From positions 1-64,000 of the forward strand of contig JAPDFW010000100.1 of the NCBI GenBank assembly GCA_028826165.1: a stretch of DNA of 64,000 nt. The letters are read 5' to 3'. This DNA is from Anaeramoeba ignava. Lineage: Eukaryota > Metamonada > Anaeramoebidae. Within the stretch, counting starts at the first letter, position 1; every line of letters begins with the position of its first letter. Under the pieces are notes generated by a model. It made no database searches and was not told the DNA's origin. It was given only the letters and a program-made list of their open reading frames with translations. The translations under genes and the position numbers were made by a program. Positions 1-13,914 of this stretch are shown here, piece after piece.

Positions 1-1571
1 TCTAACATCAATTATCATCAGGTGATGTTCCATGATGATTTATAATTCAAATCAACAAAAGTAATTGTATATCCGTGAACACTTTATTTGGTTGAATTAG
101 ACTAAAATATTAATTTTTGAAATTAATCGGCAAAAGTATAATTAAGTTTAATTTGATCTTACCTGAATCTGCACAGATACAAATTACAATAATAATGAAG
201 AATTTAGATTATTTGAGATTTATACTAATTTTACTAATTGAAAATTTGATAAAGATAAAATGTAATGTTAAAATCAAATAATGAATAATGGCCTATCATT
301 TTAATGTAAATTGTGTATTTCTTGATTGATTCTTAATATGGCTTGGGAATTTTAAACTTCATATTTTCAATTTCCTTCAACTGCTTGTTAATATTTAGCT
401 TTTCATGCTACCACCATAGCCGAAGCCAAATCTTTCCAAATTGTAAAAGTATCATTGGAAAAACATTTTTGAAAACTTATAGAGAAAGATTTTGAAAACC
501 AACTTTTATAATATTATTAAGATAAACAGATTGATTTCCAATTTCCCAATTTTAATTAAATGATAATAATCTCCATTTTGATAAATCGAATTATTGTTAA
601 TACTGCTAAATTTTCTTCATTTAAAAATTTCCTCTATAATAATAAATTCCAATTATAAAGAGAAAGAAGTATTTGAACCTATTGAAATTACTGAATAATA
701 ACTTCCTCTAAAAGATGCTTTTATCATCAATCAAAATATTAGATTGATTAATGTTTGACAAATCTCCATTGAAAGAAAGAACTCAAATTAGATTAACTTT
801 CAGTAACTTGAATCCCAGTTGAAGATTCAATTCCTTTTTAAAATTAAAATTAAAATTAAAATTAAAAATTAAAATTAATTAAAATTAAAATTTAATTAAA
901 AAGTAAAATAAAAGTAAAATTTAAATAAAAATTAAAATTAAAATTAAAATTAAAATCCAAAAATAAGAAAATTTGGAAAAATTTAAATTTAAAATTAAAA
1001 TAAAATTTGAAATTAAAATTAAAAAGAAATTAAAATTAAAATTAAATTCCAAAAATTAAATTAAAATTAAAATTAAAATTAAAATTATTAAAAATTAAAA
1101 ATCAAATTAAAGTAAAATTAAAATTAAAATTAAATTAAAATTCAAATCAAAATTAAAATTAAAAGTGAAATTAAAAGTGATTAAAATTAAAATTAAAATT
1201 AAAATTAAAATCAAAATTAAAATTAAAATTAAAATTAAAATTAAAATTAAAATTAAAATTAAAATTAAAATTAAAATTAAATTAAAATTAAAATCCAAAA
1301 ATAGAAAAATTTGGGAAAAATTAAAATTAAAAATTAAAAAATTACCTGTATGAGTAACATTATTTTTCAAATACCACCAATTTAGGCCCACGAGTTTTTA
1401 ACAGTTACATTTACTTCTAATCCATCAGCATAAAAACAAGAATTAAATTTCCAGAATATTGATTTTTGAAAAATGTAAATATGATGAAGAACTACTCTCT
1501 TGAACAAAAATGAATTTGATAAAAGAAAAACAAATTGAAAAAGAAAAAGAAAAGAAAAGAAATTTAATCAT
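1..1571 (-). pseudogene. Unit 1 gene B: broken laminin-G/RasGAP receptor copy (partial)
   Basis: This is recognisable by alignment to the B genes of units 2-4. The start codon would be at 1571-1569, the first exon runs to about 1346, a repeat-filled intron spans about 834-1345, and the second exon starts near 833 and leaves the window inside the ectodomain. Many one- to few-base indels break the frame, so no long reading frame survives. Many changes shorten or lengthen homopolymers, or drop short words present in all other copies. Diagnostic variants (for example around 640-730) match unit 3 rather than units 2 or 4. It is either a decayed pseudogene or a poorly polished stretch of assembly near a contig end; the sequence alone does not separate these. 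The transmembrane and RasGAP parts lie outside the window. Confidence 0.8.
834..1345. repeat. AATTAA-type repeat filling the gene B intron, unit 1
   Basis: An impure run of AAATTA-type hexamers lies between the splice-site positions equivalent to those of the intact B genes. It makes long Ile-Lys and Ile-Leu pseudo-reading frames on both strands, which are not genes. The equivalent introns in units 2, 3 and 4 measure 358, 487 and 230 bp. Confidence 0.75.
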
Positions 1572-2525
1572 TTTCTTTTTGATTGTTAATTAATTGATTA
1601 ATTAATTAATTGATTAATTGAAAAATTAAAATCAAAAATCAAAAAATTTTCAAATGAAAATTAAAAAGTGAAAATCAAAAATTAAAAATTTTTATTTTAA
1701 AAATCTCAATAAAAATAAAAAATAAATTAAAAAGCAAATTTATTTTAATTTTAGCTTCTGATTTTAATTTTAAAATTTATTTTAATTTAAAATGTAGTTT
1801 ATTTAATCAATAAAATAAAAATAAAATCCAAAAATTAAATATAATACGAATAAAGGCAAAATAAAAAGTAAATTTTAATTTTAATTTTAATTTTAATTTA
1901 AAAATAAAAATAAATTTAAAATTTGATCTCTTTTTATTTTTAAATTAAGTAAATAAATTAATTAAATTAAATTAAATTTAAAATTAGTGAAACAAAAAAT
2001 TAAATTAAATTAAAAAATTAAATTAATTAAATCAAATTAAAATTAGTAATTAAATTCATTAAAATTATTAAATTAAATTAAATTAAATTATTAAAGTAGA
2101 TTAGATTGATTAAATTAATTAAATTAGATTCAAATTAGATTAAATTAAATTAAATTAAATTGGAATTAAATTAGATGGATGGAATCTGATCTTTTTCTTT
2201 TTCTTTTTATTTTTGATTGTTTTGGAATTATTTTTACTTTTTGGATTCCAAAATTAAGTAAAATTAAAAATTAAAAATAAAAATTTTTTTGTTTTGTTTT
2301 TGTTTTTATTTTTGTTTTTAAAATTCATTCAATTGAAAAAGAAAAAGAAAAAGAAAAAGAAAAATATTTTCCTTTTTCTTTTTGATTGATTCGTTATTGA
2401 TTAATTGATTGATTACTTGATTGATTGATTGATTGATTAATTGGTTGATTTGATTGATTGATTAATTAATTGATTAATTGATTGATTATTGTTTTGAATT
2501 AATTGATTAATTGATTAATTAGTGA
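1572..2525. other. Interval between genes A and B, unit 1 (no gene)
   Basis: This is A/T-rich, low-complexity DNA corresponding to the A-B intervals of the other units. It holds TTGATTAA-type repeats near both ends (about 1580-1620 and 2390-2520), a degenerate AATTA-type tract (about 1950-2160), and A/G-rich runs near 2335-2365 and 2530-2600. No coding potential is seen. By position it should contain the end of gene A and the promoter of gene B. Confidence 0.6.
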
Positions 2526-4469
2526 TTCGAAAAAAGAAAGAAAAAGAAAAAGAAAATTGAAAATTGAAAAGTGAAAGGTGAAAAAGAAAAAGAAGGTGAA
2601 AAAGGTGGGCCGTTGGAATTGAATATTAAAGTGTTTTGTTGAATAATAATTGTTCGAATTGATTTCTGTATAAGTTGAATAATTAATTGCAATTATTGTT
2701 TCTTTACCTCAAATATAAATCATTTTAGAATTTTGGGGAGTAAATGTTGAGCCAGTTTTTAATAGTAGTATATCCTTCTGAATCTGAATAGAAATTTGCA
2801 CCATTTGCTTCTAAAATATTCTCAATTATTACAGTGAAAATTATATTACTTTTTAAAATACTTTCCACATTCAAAGTTCAATTCTTCTTCAATTTTTCCA
2901 GTTTCTAAATTTACTTTTTGATTATTAACTTTGAAAATTTTGAATTATAATATTTTTACAATTTGTTGAATTTTTCCTCTATTATTTTTAAACAAAATAT
3001 GAAAAATTAATTAATTGTTGAGATGATGATTTAAATTTTCTTCATTCACATAAATAATAACACTCAATTATTATCAAAAGATCTATAATCAATAATAGTA
3101 TTATTTGAAAAATAATTTTTGAAACCTTTTAGTTTTGATTTGAAAGAATTTGATAAATTGATCCATTTTAAAGGAATTGAAAATTATTGCATTATCAAGA
3201 CTTGAATATGATGATGTTTCAATTAAAGAAATTTGACAAGATTTATAATGTAATACAATAAGTTGATAAAGAAAGAACAATATGGATTTGGATGATTGAT
3301 TGAAACATTAAACAGTGAATTGAATAAGGAGGATTTGGAAATGTTGAAAAATTATTAGTTTTATCGCACAAATATTCCATTTAGTAATATAAGAATCATG
3401 ATAAAGATTTTTCAAAAAGAAATTGAGAAGATAAATTAACAATTAATTCTTGTTCAATATAAATCAAATTTGTTTTTATTCAAAAAAAATGTAAATATAT
3501 CCATAATTTGGAAGTCCCAAAAATATCATTGTTTTCAAATATAAATGTATCATTTGTTTCATTTTTGTAAAAGATTCTAATAATATCTATTTATTTTATT
3601 TTTCAAAAATGAATTTTTAATTCATTCAAATTAAATTCAAATTCAAATTCAAATTCAAAAATAAAAATAAAAATACCTTTTAATTGAAAAGTTTTGTTTG
3701 TTTTGAATATTTAATGAATTAATTAAAATTGATGGATGAGACAGAGGGGAGGTGGTCCATTATTAAATCTAACTTAAAATATATGAAGATGAAAGTTCAC
3801 TTCCATAAACTCAAATACATAAATCTGATTGTATACATAAACAGCAGTTCTAGATTTTCATTTCAGGAATTGTTAAATAATTATTCCATCAGAATGAATA
3901 ATTGAATTAATCAAAGTTCCATTATAATAAGTTGAAAAATTTCCATTTTTATAAGTAAAAACAACATGATTTAAATCAAATAGTGAAATATTGGAATAAA
4001 AGAGTTTTATTTTTGATTTTGATCAAATCAAATTTGAATTTGAGGAGGAGATTGAATCTTGTCAGTTACTGCAAAAAAATATAATCTCCTGCTTCCATGT
4101 GTAAAAAATAGAGTATAAAATGAATTATTTTCAGGAGGTTGAAAAACCAAAATTCAAAAGAAGAAGCTTGCTCAGTATATGAAGTTGAATTTAATCCACA
4201 TCCTTGAGTTAAATCAGAACAAATTACAATATATTGGGATTAGATTAATAATATTAATTTGAGTCATATTAACACCAGAACTAAAAAGTGAAGGATAAAA
4301 ATTTCCAGAAACACCAGAGAAAAAGAAAGTTTGATCAGGTAAAGAAGCAGCAATATCACCTTTTCCTTCATTAAATTTAAATTCAAATTGTTTATTAACT
4401 TGAGATAATCTAATTTCAATTAAAAATCAAAAATAAATTGAAAAGATTAAATTTAAAATTATTTGCCAT
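2526..4469 (-). pseudogene. Unit 1 gene A: broken laminin-G-like surface protein copy
   Basis: This matches the gene A copies of the other units along its length. The start codon is at 4469-4467, the first exon ends near 3677, a short intron spans about 3587-3676, and the second exon runs from 3586 to about 2526. Frame is lost many times through small indels. It lacks the same four bases near 2930 that are missing from gene A of unit 3, and shares other unit 3 variants, for example near 3100, 3200 and 3840. The signal peptide region and the sequence leading to the proline-rich linker are still recognisable. Homopolymers are often shorter than in the other copies, so sequencing or consensus error may explain part of the damage. 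Not expected to make a full-length protein as written. Confidence 0.8.
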
Positions 4470-4640
4470 TTTGTTTTGTTTTTGTTTGTTTTTGATTAAT
4501 TAAATTTTGTTTTTTTGTTTTTTTTTGGAAAAGAAAAATGGATTTTTAATTAAAACATTTTTCTTAAAACTCCATTAATTAATTAGTCATTTAATTTTAA
4601 TTTTATTTTTATTTATTTAATATTATTTAATATTTTTAAT

Positions 4641-4702
4641 TTAATAAAAATATATAAAAATGGTAAATTTAATCTAAATCAAGATCAAATCAAGATCAAA
4701 TT
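4641..4702 (-). promoter_or_regulatory. Conserved upstream block of gene A, unit 1
   Basis: A TATATA-like stretch is followed by tandem copies of GATCAAATCAA (plus-strand sense), about 180-235 bp upstream of the gene A start codon. The same block sits upstream of gene A in every unit. The role as a core promoter or operator is inferred from position and conservation only. Confidence 0.4.
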
Positions 4703-4902
4703 TAAAACAAAATTTAAAATTAAAAACAAAAAACAAAAATTCAAAACAAAAATTTTTCAATATAAAATTTAATTTTGATCAATAAATAAATTAAATAAAT
4801 GATAAATTAAATAAAAGAAAATTTATTATTTTAAATTTAATTTTAAATAAAAAAAAAAAAATTAAAATTGCTTTTTGGATTTTTTTTTGAAATTTAAAAT
4901 CC

Positions 4903-5073
4903 AAAAATTTAAAATTAAAATTAAAATTAAAATTTAAAATTAAAATTAAAATTAAAATTTAAATTAAAATAAAATTAAAAATTAAAATTAAAATTAAAAA
5001 TTAAAATTAAAATTAAATTAAAAATTAAAAATTAAAATTAAAATTAAAATTAAAATTAAAATTAAAATTAAAT
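4903..5073. repeat. AAATTA-type repeat upstream of gene A, unit 1
   Basis: An impure hexamer tract of the same type as the gene B intron repeat. Equivalent tracts lie upstream of gene A in all units. Confidence 0.7.
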
Positions 5074-5680
5074 ATTATTTCTTTTTTTATTATTATTATT
5101 TTAAAATTAATTTTGATTTTAAATACTAAAAAAAATCGTCAAAATCAAAAAATTAAATTTAAAAATTTTAAAAATAAAATTAATAAATCTTAATAAAATT
5201 AAATTAAATCAAATATCTATTTTCTAATTTTGATTTTTGCCTAATTTTTATTTAATTTTATTTTAATTTTTGAAATGATGAAAAATTTATCCAAATTTTT
5301 CCTTTTTAAAAACAAAAAGAAAAAAAATTTATTTGAAAATAAAAAAAATTAAAATAATAAAAATAATAAATTAAATTTAAATTTATTTATTTAAATAATT
5401 AGAATTAAATAAAAATATTTTATAAATAATTAATAAAAAAATTAATCCAAAAAGAAGAAAAAGAAAAAGAAAAATTTATTTTTATTTTTAATTCATAAAA
5501 TTAATAAAATAAATAAATAAAAAAACTAAAAAAAATATCTTATAATAATAAAATATTTAATAATAAAATAATAAATTAAAATTAATTATTTATTTAATTA
5601 ATAATCAAAATAATTATTAATTATTTATTTTTAATTTAATTATTAAAAATTCTAAAAATTATTTTTCTTTTTCTTTTCAA

Positions 5681-5711
<31 letters not shown>

Positions 5712-7504
5712 TAAAAATAATCTTTTTAATAATTATTTTGATTAATTTAATAATTATTTAAAATTAAATTATTATTCAAAATTTATATTTATTTCTTTTT
5801 AATAATTTGGAAAATTAATTTTAATTTTTATTTTTGGATTTCAAATTTTTAAATAAAAATAAAAATAAATTTAAATCAAATAAAATAAAATAAATATTTA
5901 TTTTTGTTTCACTTTTTGATTATATTTTATTTTTATATATTAAGGTCAAATAAAAATTTGATTAAATTAAATAATAAATATTTATTTTATTCTTATTAAA
6001 TTTAAATTTTAAATTTAAGAAGAAAGAAAGAAAGAAAAGAAGATAATTAAAATATTAAATAAATTTATTATTTGATTTTTTTATTTATTATTTATTATTT
6101 ATTATTTTAATATTGTTTTTGTGATTAAGATTTATAAATTTATTTTTATTTTTGATAAATTTAAAAATAATTTTATTTTCTTTTTCTTTAATTTTTAATT
6201 TAAATTTTTAATTTTAAATTTAAATTTTTTATTTTATATTATTTTTGATAAGTTTTAATTATTTTATTTAAATAAATTTTATTTTTATTTTTATTTTTAT
6301 TTTCATTATTAAATATCAATTTTTATTTTATTTTTAAATCAAAAAATAATCAAAATAAATAAAAAGGGGAATTAAGGAAAATTAATTAAATAAATAAATA
6401 AAAAGGAAGGGCGAAAATTCTCTTAATTATTTTATTTTAAATTTAATTATTTTTTTTAAATTAATTATTTTTAAATTTTTGAAGATTTTTGTTTTTATTT
6501 TGAATAAGATTTTCTTTTTATTTTTAAATAAAATAAATAAAAATAAAAATAAGAATAAAAAGAATAAATTGAATTTTTTATTATTAATGTTTTTAAAATT
6601 AAAAATTATAAAAAAATAAAATTTTTAAATTAAAATTTTTGTTTTTGTTTTTGAAAATAAATTTAAATAAAAATAAAAATTTTAAAAACAAAATTAATTA
6701 ATTAATTTATTTTAAATTTAAATTATTATATTTTTATTTTTGTTTTTGTTTTTATTGTTTATTTTTGTAAAAATAAATTTTAAAATTTTTGATTAAATTT
6801 TTGATTTGGATTTTTAATCTTTAATTAATTAAATAAATAAATAAATTAAAAATAAAATTTAATTTAAAATAATTTAATTTTTGAAAATAAAAATATTAAT
6901 TATTTTATAAATTAAATTTTAATTAATTAATTTATTTTTATTCAAATTTTTATTTTTATTTTTTTTGGAATGAAAAAAATAAAAACAAAAAATAAATTAA
7001 TCAAAAATTAAAATAAATTAAAATTAAATTAATAAATATTAAATAAAATAAATTAATTTAAAATAAATATTTAATAAATATTTTAAATTTTAAAATTTAA
7101 TTTTTATTATTTTAATTTTTTGATTAAATTTATATTAAAAATTAATTAAATTATTTTATTAATTATTTAATAAGGAAAATAAATAATTAAATTATATTTT
7201 ATATTATTAATTTATTTCAAAAATAATTTATACATTAAAATAATAATTATTCAATATATTATTATTTAAAATTATTTTATTTTGTTTTTAGAAATTAAAT
7301 TAAATTAAAATTCAAATTAATATTTTTGATTCCAAATTTATATTTGATTTTAAATAATTTTAAATTAATTTAGATAATAAAACCTTTTTATAAATTTTAT
7401 AAATAAATAATTTTATATTTTAAATAATATTTTCTTTTTATTTTTATTATTTTTATTTTTTGAATTTATATTTTAATTTTTCATTTTTAATTTAAAAATA
7501 AAAA

Positions 7505-7528
7505 GTGGAATAAAAAGTGGAATAAAAA
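7505..7528. repeat. GTGGAATAAAAA direct repeat, unit 1
   Basis: Two adjacent copies of GTGGAATAAAAA lie directly before the ~145-bp satellite. The same pair occurs at 24458, 40881 and 58067 in the other units. Confidence 0.6.
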
Positions 7529-7544
7529 TGAAATAAAAATATTT

Positions 7545-8730
7545 TAAAAATATTTTTTAATTAAAATTTTTTACAAAATAATAAATAAAATGTAATTAAA
7601 AATTAAATAAAAATAATAAATAAAATATTTTTAATTAATTTATTTTAATTTAATTTTAATAATAATAATTTAATATTAATAACCAAATTCATTTTTAAAA
7701 TTATTTCTTAATTAAATTTATTACAAAATAATAAATAAATTATAAAAAATCAAAATAAATAATAAATAAAATATTTTAATAAATTTATTTAAATTTTATT
7801 AATAATAATTTAATAATAATAATAAATTTTTTTAAAATTATTTTTATTAATTAAATTTTATTATTGATAAATTATATTTAAAAATAAAAAAATAATAAAA
7901 TAAAATATTTTTAATTAAAAATTAAAATAATAAAAATTTAATAAATAAATTCATTTTTAATTAAAAATTGAATTTTTCTAGGAAAAGCCAATTATTATAA
8001 TTTTAATTCAAATCAAAATTTAAAATATTAATAATTAATTTATTTTTAATAAAATTATTTTTAAAAATTAAATTTATTATTAAAAATAATAAATAAAATT
8101 AATAAAAGGTATTTTGAATAAATTGTTTTTAATAAAATAATTTAAATAAAATAATTTTATTTTTAATTTATTGTTTTTAATTATTTTTACAAAATAATAA
8201 TAATTTAATATTAAAATTGGTAAAAATAAATCATTTAAAAAATTTTTTAAATTAAATTTATTATAAAATAATAAATAAATTATAATTTTTAAAAATTAAG
8301 TAAAAATAATAAAATAAAATAAATCAAATTTAATAAAAATTTATTTTAATGATTTTTTTATTTTTAATAATAATAATTTAATATCATTAATAATAAATTC
8401 ATTTTTAAAATTATTTTTTTAAATTTATTATAAAAATAATAAATAAATTATAATTAAAAATTAAAGTAAAATAATAAATAAAATATTTTAATAAATTTAT
8501 TTAATTATTTTTAATAATAATAATTTAATATTAATAATAAATTCATTTTTAAAATTATTTTTAATTAAATTTATTATAAAATAATAAATAAATTATAATT
8601 AAAAATTAAGTAAAATAATAAATAAAATATTTTAATAAATTTATTTAATTATTTTTAATAATAATAATTTTAATATTAATAATAAATTCATTTTTAAAAT
8701 TATTTTTAATTAAATTTATTAATTTATTTT
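7545..8730. repeat. ~145-bp satellite, unit 1 spacer
   Basis: Tandem copies of an A/T-only-looking monomer with the recurring landmark TTCATTTTTAAAATTATTT. The left copies are degraded by indels and the right ones resemble those of other units. Roughly seven to eight copies. Confidence 0.75.
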
Positions 8731-11700
8731 TAATAATTAAATTAAGAAATAAAAAGGATTTTTGTTGATTAAAATAATTTTGTTTTTGTTTTTAAAAATA
8801 AATAAATAAAAGAAATAAAATTAATTTTATTTTCAATTTTCCAATTTCTTTTTATTATTATTTTATTTTTATTATTTTATTTAGAATTAAATTGTGAAAA
8901 ATAAAAGAAAAGAAGAAAGAAAAATTAATTTTTCTTTTGGGAATATTTTTATTTTGTTATTTTAAATTAAAGAAGAAGAAAGAAAAAGAATTAAAATTAA
9001 AATTGTTTTTGTTTTTGTTTTTGTTTTTGTTTTAATTTAATAAATAATTTCAAATTTAATTTATTATTTTTATTTTTTTTGGGAAATAAAAAAATGATTT
9101 AATTTTATTTATTTATTTATTTCTAAAATTAATTAATTAAATAATTAATATTTCTCTTTTTTATTTTTATTTTTATTTTTATTTTTATTTTTAAATTTGG
9201 AAAATAAATTTAAATTGATTTATGTTTATTTTCTTTTGTTTTTTTTTGATTTTTGATTTTTTTGGTTTTTGAAATTAAAAAATTTTGAATAAATAAATAA
9301 ATAATTAAATAATTTATTCTTCTTTCTTTTTCTTTTTCTAAAATATTCTTTCAATTAAAATAATAATAATTTAAATTAATTTGAATAAATTAATAAATAT
9401 AATTTAATTTATGTAAAAAAAAAAAAAAAGAGAAATTTTTATTTTTATTTTTATTTTTATTTTGGAAATTATTTAAAAAAAATATTTAGAGAATAAGATA
9501 AATTAAGAGAAAATTTATAAAATGAAATAATTTATAAATAAAATATTATTTAAATTTAATTTAAAATTTATTTATAATTTAATTAAATAAAATGAAAGAA
9601 ATTATTCTTAATTATTCTTTTTCAATAATAATTAAGAAATAATAAATAATAAAAACTTATAAATTAGAACTTTTTGTTTTTATTTATTTCTTTCTTTTGA
9701 TTATTTATCAAAATAAAAATATAATTTTTCTAAATTCAAATCTTTCAAAAAGAAAATTTTTGTATATTTAAAATTTATATTAATTTTTGAATATAAAAAT
9801 TAAGAATATAAATTTGAAAATTTTATATTCTTTTATATAAAATAAAATTTATTTAATTAATAATTCATTCTTATTCTTAAAATTATTATTTTATATTTAA
9901 AAACAAATTTAACAAATTTTTCTTTTTATAATTTAAATTTTATTTATTCTTTTCTAATTTTTCTTTTCAATTTCTTGAATTAAAATTTATTTTATTTTAT
10001 TTTTATTTTATCATAAATTAATTAATAATTTTAATTATTTTTCAATTTAATCTTATTTTATTTTATATTTGAAAATTATTATTTTCTGATTATTAAATTA
10101 TTTATATTATTTTAATTAAATTAAAATCTTCTTCTTCTTCTTCTTTTTCTTTTTCATAATTTGAATTATTTCAATTTTTCTTCAATTAAATTTTAATTAT
10201 TTTCTTTTTAAATAATTTTTTTTTCTAAATTAATTAGAAACAAAAACAAAACAAAACAAATTTATTTTTATTTATATTTATATTTATATTTATATTTATA
10301 TTTTTATTAAGAAAAGATAATTAAAAATAAATAAAAGAAATAAGAAGATACAAAAATATGAAATATAATCACAATATTTAATGTAAAATATTATCTTAGA
10401 AAATAAATAATATTTAATTTGAAAAATAAAAATAAAACAATAAATAAGTTTTTAATATGAAAATTTACAAAGAAATCTAAAAATATCTTTAATTATTCCA
10501 AATAAAATAAAAATAAAAATAATAATTCTCTCTAAAAAAAAGAAATTAAATTATTTTCAAAAAGAATTTAAGAAAGATTTATAGATAAAAATAATTATTA
10601 AAAATATTTATTAATTAATTAATTAAATAAAAATAAATTATAAAATATAAGAAAAATCAAAATCAAAATCAAAAAAAAAAATTTTATTTATTTATTTTTA
10701 TGTAAATATAATAATAAGAAATAAAAAAATTGAAATAATAAAATAAAATATAAATTATATTCAAAGAAATAAAGAAGAATTCTTTAATTTTATTTGTAAA
10801 TTTTTATTATAATAAACATAAAAATTAATAAAAATAAAAATAAAATAACAAGAAAATATTATTAGAAAAAGTAAAATTGATTTCAAAATAATATTTTTGA
10901 AATTATATATATTATTTATTATTTAAATATTAAGAGAATAAAATTCTTGAAAATGAAGAAAATTAAATAATTATAGAAAGAAAATCAAGTTAATAATATA
11001 AATAATTAGAAGAAACAAAATAATCATAAATAATAAAATTAAAATTAATTCTAAAATAATCAATTAGAAACAAAATAATAAATAAAAGAAATAAATTTAA
11101 ATTATGAAAATAAAAATCAAAATCAAAAACTTAATAATATTGAAAATAAAAAAATAAAGAATATAAATAATTAATTCAATAAGAAAATAAGAAAAATAAG
11201 AAAATCTTTAATATAAATCAATTTTATAATTAAAATTAAATTCAAAATTATTGAAAAAGGAGAATTTAAATATAAGATAAATTAAATTCTTTTTTCTTTT
11301 TCTTTTTGAAATTTATAATTTAGAAAATTATTATTAATAATAAAATAAGAATTAATAATTTAAGAGATATAAATTTCTTAATTTTATTTTTTGTTTTTAT
11401 TTTAAACAAATATAAATATAAATAAAAATAATTTTTAAATAATATTTTTTTCAAATAAATTAAAATCAAAAATTTTAAATTTAAATTTATTTTTCTTTGA
11501 TTTAAATTTGATAAAATAAACATTAATTTATTTAAAAATGAAAAAGAATTTAATTTTTTTTCTTCTTCTTCTTCTTCTTTTCAAAATTATCAAAATAAGG
11601 AAATATAATTAATAAGAAAAATATCAAGAATAAATTTATTTAAGAAATTAAATTAAATTAAATTAAATAAAATATAATAAAATTAATTATTTTAGAAAAG

Positions 11701-12535
11701 ATATATTAATATCAAGAATAAGTTTATTTTTAATTAATTTTAATATAAATAATTTAAATTTTGATAATTTAAAAATGAATAAAAAAATAAATAATATTTT
11801 TCAAAAGAAGAATATATAATATTTTATATTTTATTTTCTTATTTTTTCCTTATAAAAACAAATAAATGAATAATAAATTTTCTCTTAAAAAGATAAAAAT
11901 CAAAAATTAACACAATAAAATCTTCTTTTTAAAATTTCAAAAATTCAAAAATTCAAATATTAATAAATTGAAATAATAATAAAATTTTCAATTAAAAACA
12001 AAAATAAACATATGTATTCTCTTTAATTTCATAAAAATATAAAATTATTCAAAAATATTCTTTTATTCAATAAATAAATGAAAATAAATTTAAAATATAA
12101 AATTTATTTATTTATTTTAAATTATATTTGAAATATTTAATTAAAAGAAAAAAAGAAAATATTATTATAAAAATGTAAATTAAAAATCCAAAAAAATCAA
12201 AAATTCAAAATTAAATTCAAATATAAATTAAAAAGAAGAAAATATTTCTAAAAAAATTTGGAAAATTTAAATAAATAATTTGAAAAGAAAGAAAAGAAAA
12301 GAAATTAATAAGAATAATTAAATAAATCAAGAGAAAAAGAAATGAAAATGAAAATATTTTTACTTTTCCAATTTAATTTAAATTTAATTTAAAAATAAAA
12401 ATAAAAATAAAAATATTTACAAATAAAAAATAAGATAAATATGAATAAATAAGATAAATATTGATAAATTATTTCTAAAAATCAAAATTTTTGTAAAAAT
12501 GTTTTTATTTTATTCAAAAAGAAAAAAAATTATTA

Positions 12536-12800
12536 ATTAATTAAATCAATAATATAAAATGATATCAATTAATAAATATATTTTATAAATATTTATTTAT
12601 ATTTATTAAATAATTTATTAATTAAATAATAATATAATTTTTGTTTTAATTTTTAAATTTTGAAAATAAATTAAATATTTTATAATTATTAATAAATTAA
12701 ATAAATCAATAATAAATCAATAATAAATCAATAATATAAAATGATATCAATTAATGAATATATTTTATAAATATTTATTTATATTTATTAAATAATTTAT
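12536..12800. repeat. ~182-bp duplicated block, unit 1 spacer
   Basis: The landmark ATAAAATGATATCAATTAAT recurs about 181 bp apart (near 12555 and 12736), with similar flanking sequence. Unit 2 has three copies; units 3 and 4 have two. Confidence 0.65.
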
Positions 12801-13145
12801 TAATTTATTTTACATTTAAAATTGAAAAAGAATAAGAATGAAAATATTAATAAATCTAAAAATATTGAAAATGAGAATAAAAATAAACTATTATAAACAA
12901 AGAATTAAATTAAAAATAAGAAATAAAAGTGATAAATTTCAAAATTTGAAATGATAAATAATTTTTTTTTGATTAATTTATTCTTAATATTCCTTAAAGA
13001 AGATATTTACAATCAAATAAAAATAAAAATAAAAATAAAAATAAAAATAAAAATAAAAGAAGATTTGATTTTGATTTGTTTTTTTTTGATTTAAAATAAT
13101 TTTATTTAATAAAAAAAAAGAAAAAAAAATAATTAGAATTGTTTT

Positions 13146-13566
13146 ATATTCCAAATCAAAATTAAATTAAATCAAAATCAAAATAAATCAAAATTAAATC
13201 AAAATCAAAATTAAATCAAAATTAAATTAAATCAAATCAAAATTAAATCAAAATTAAATCAAAATTAAATTAAATTAAATCAAAATTAAATCAAAATTAA
13301 ATTAAATTAAATTAAATTAAATCAAAATTAAATTAAATTAAATCAAAATTAAAATTAAAATCAAAATTAAATCAAAAGTAAATAAAATCTAAATTAAATC
13401 AAAATCAAAATCAAAATCAAAATTAAATCAAAATCAAAATTAAATCAAAATTAAATTAAATCAAATCAAAATTAAATCAAAATTAAAATCAAAATTAAAA
13501 TTAAAATTAAATTAAAATTAAATCAAAATTAAATTAAATTAAATTAAATCAAATTAAATTAAATTA
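13146..13566. repeat. ATCAAA/ATTAAA array, unit 1 spacer (left part)
   Basis: An irregular mix of AAATC, AAATT and AAAATC words with hardly any G on the plus strand. The array is interrupted by the transposon and resumes at 14750-14822. It is shorter here than in the other units. Confidence 0.8.
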
Positions 13567-13673
13567 CACCTTTTCAACTTTGGTTTAAACCTTTTGCAAA
13601 AATATTTAAACCTTTTGCAAAAATATTTAAACCTTTTGCAAAAATTTTAAACCTTTTTTTTATTTAAACCCTT
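13567..13673. repeat. Left terminal inverted repeat of the transposon
   Basis: The 20-bp outer end is followed by three tandem copies of a 21-bp word containing TTTAAACC and TTTTGCAAAA, then a degenerate copy. The mirror image lies at about 14332-14448 plus 14731-14748. Internal direct repeats of this sort are known as transposase binding sites in IR/DR-type Tc1 elements. Confidence 0.8.
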
Positions 13674-13914
13674 GACTTTTGAAAATTTCATCTAAACTTT
13701 TATTTTTCTTTTTTGAAAAAAATTTGGAAGATGATGAAAAAGATTGTGAATTGAAAATGAGAATACAAAATCTCAATTCATTTTGATTTTCAAAAATCAA
13801 GAATATATTCTTTGTTCAAAGTTTTGGGAATAATATTTCTACTGATATATGATAATCAATTTGGGGATTTCTCCAGAGTTCTTGTTAACTTTCTTTGATC
13901 AAATCAAGCAGAGA

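Noticed and set aside
1107-1391. Long Ile-Leu, Lys-Ile and Asn-Phe reading frames over hexamer repeats (also 17765-18052, 21669-21953, 51484-51804)
   Set aside because: Hexamer repeats without stop codons give open frames automatically; they coincide with introns or upstream repeats.
11320-11523. Short spacer frames (also 48049-48240, 57054-57248, 60269-60532, 63071-63256)
   Set aside because: Low-complexity Phe/Leu/Ile/Lys/Asn content and not kept open at the matching place in the other units.
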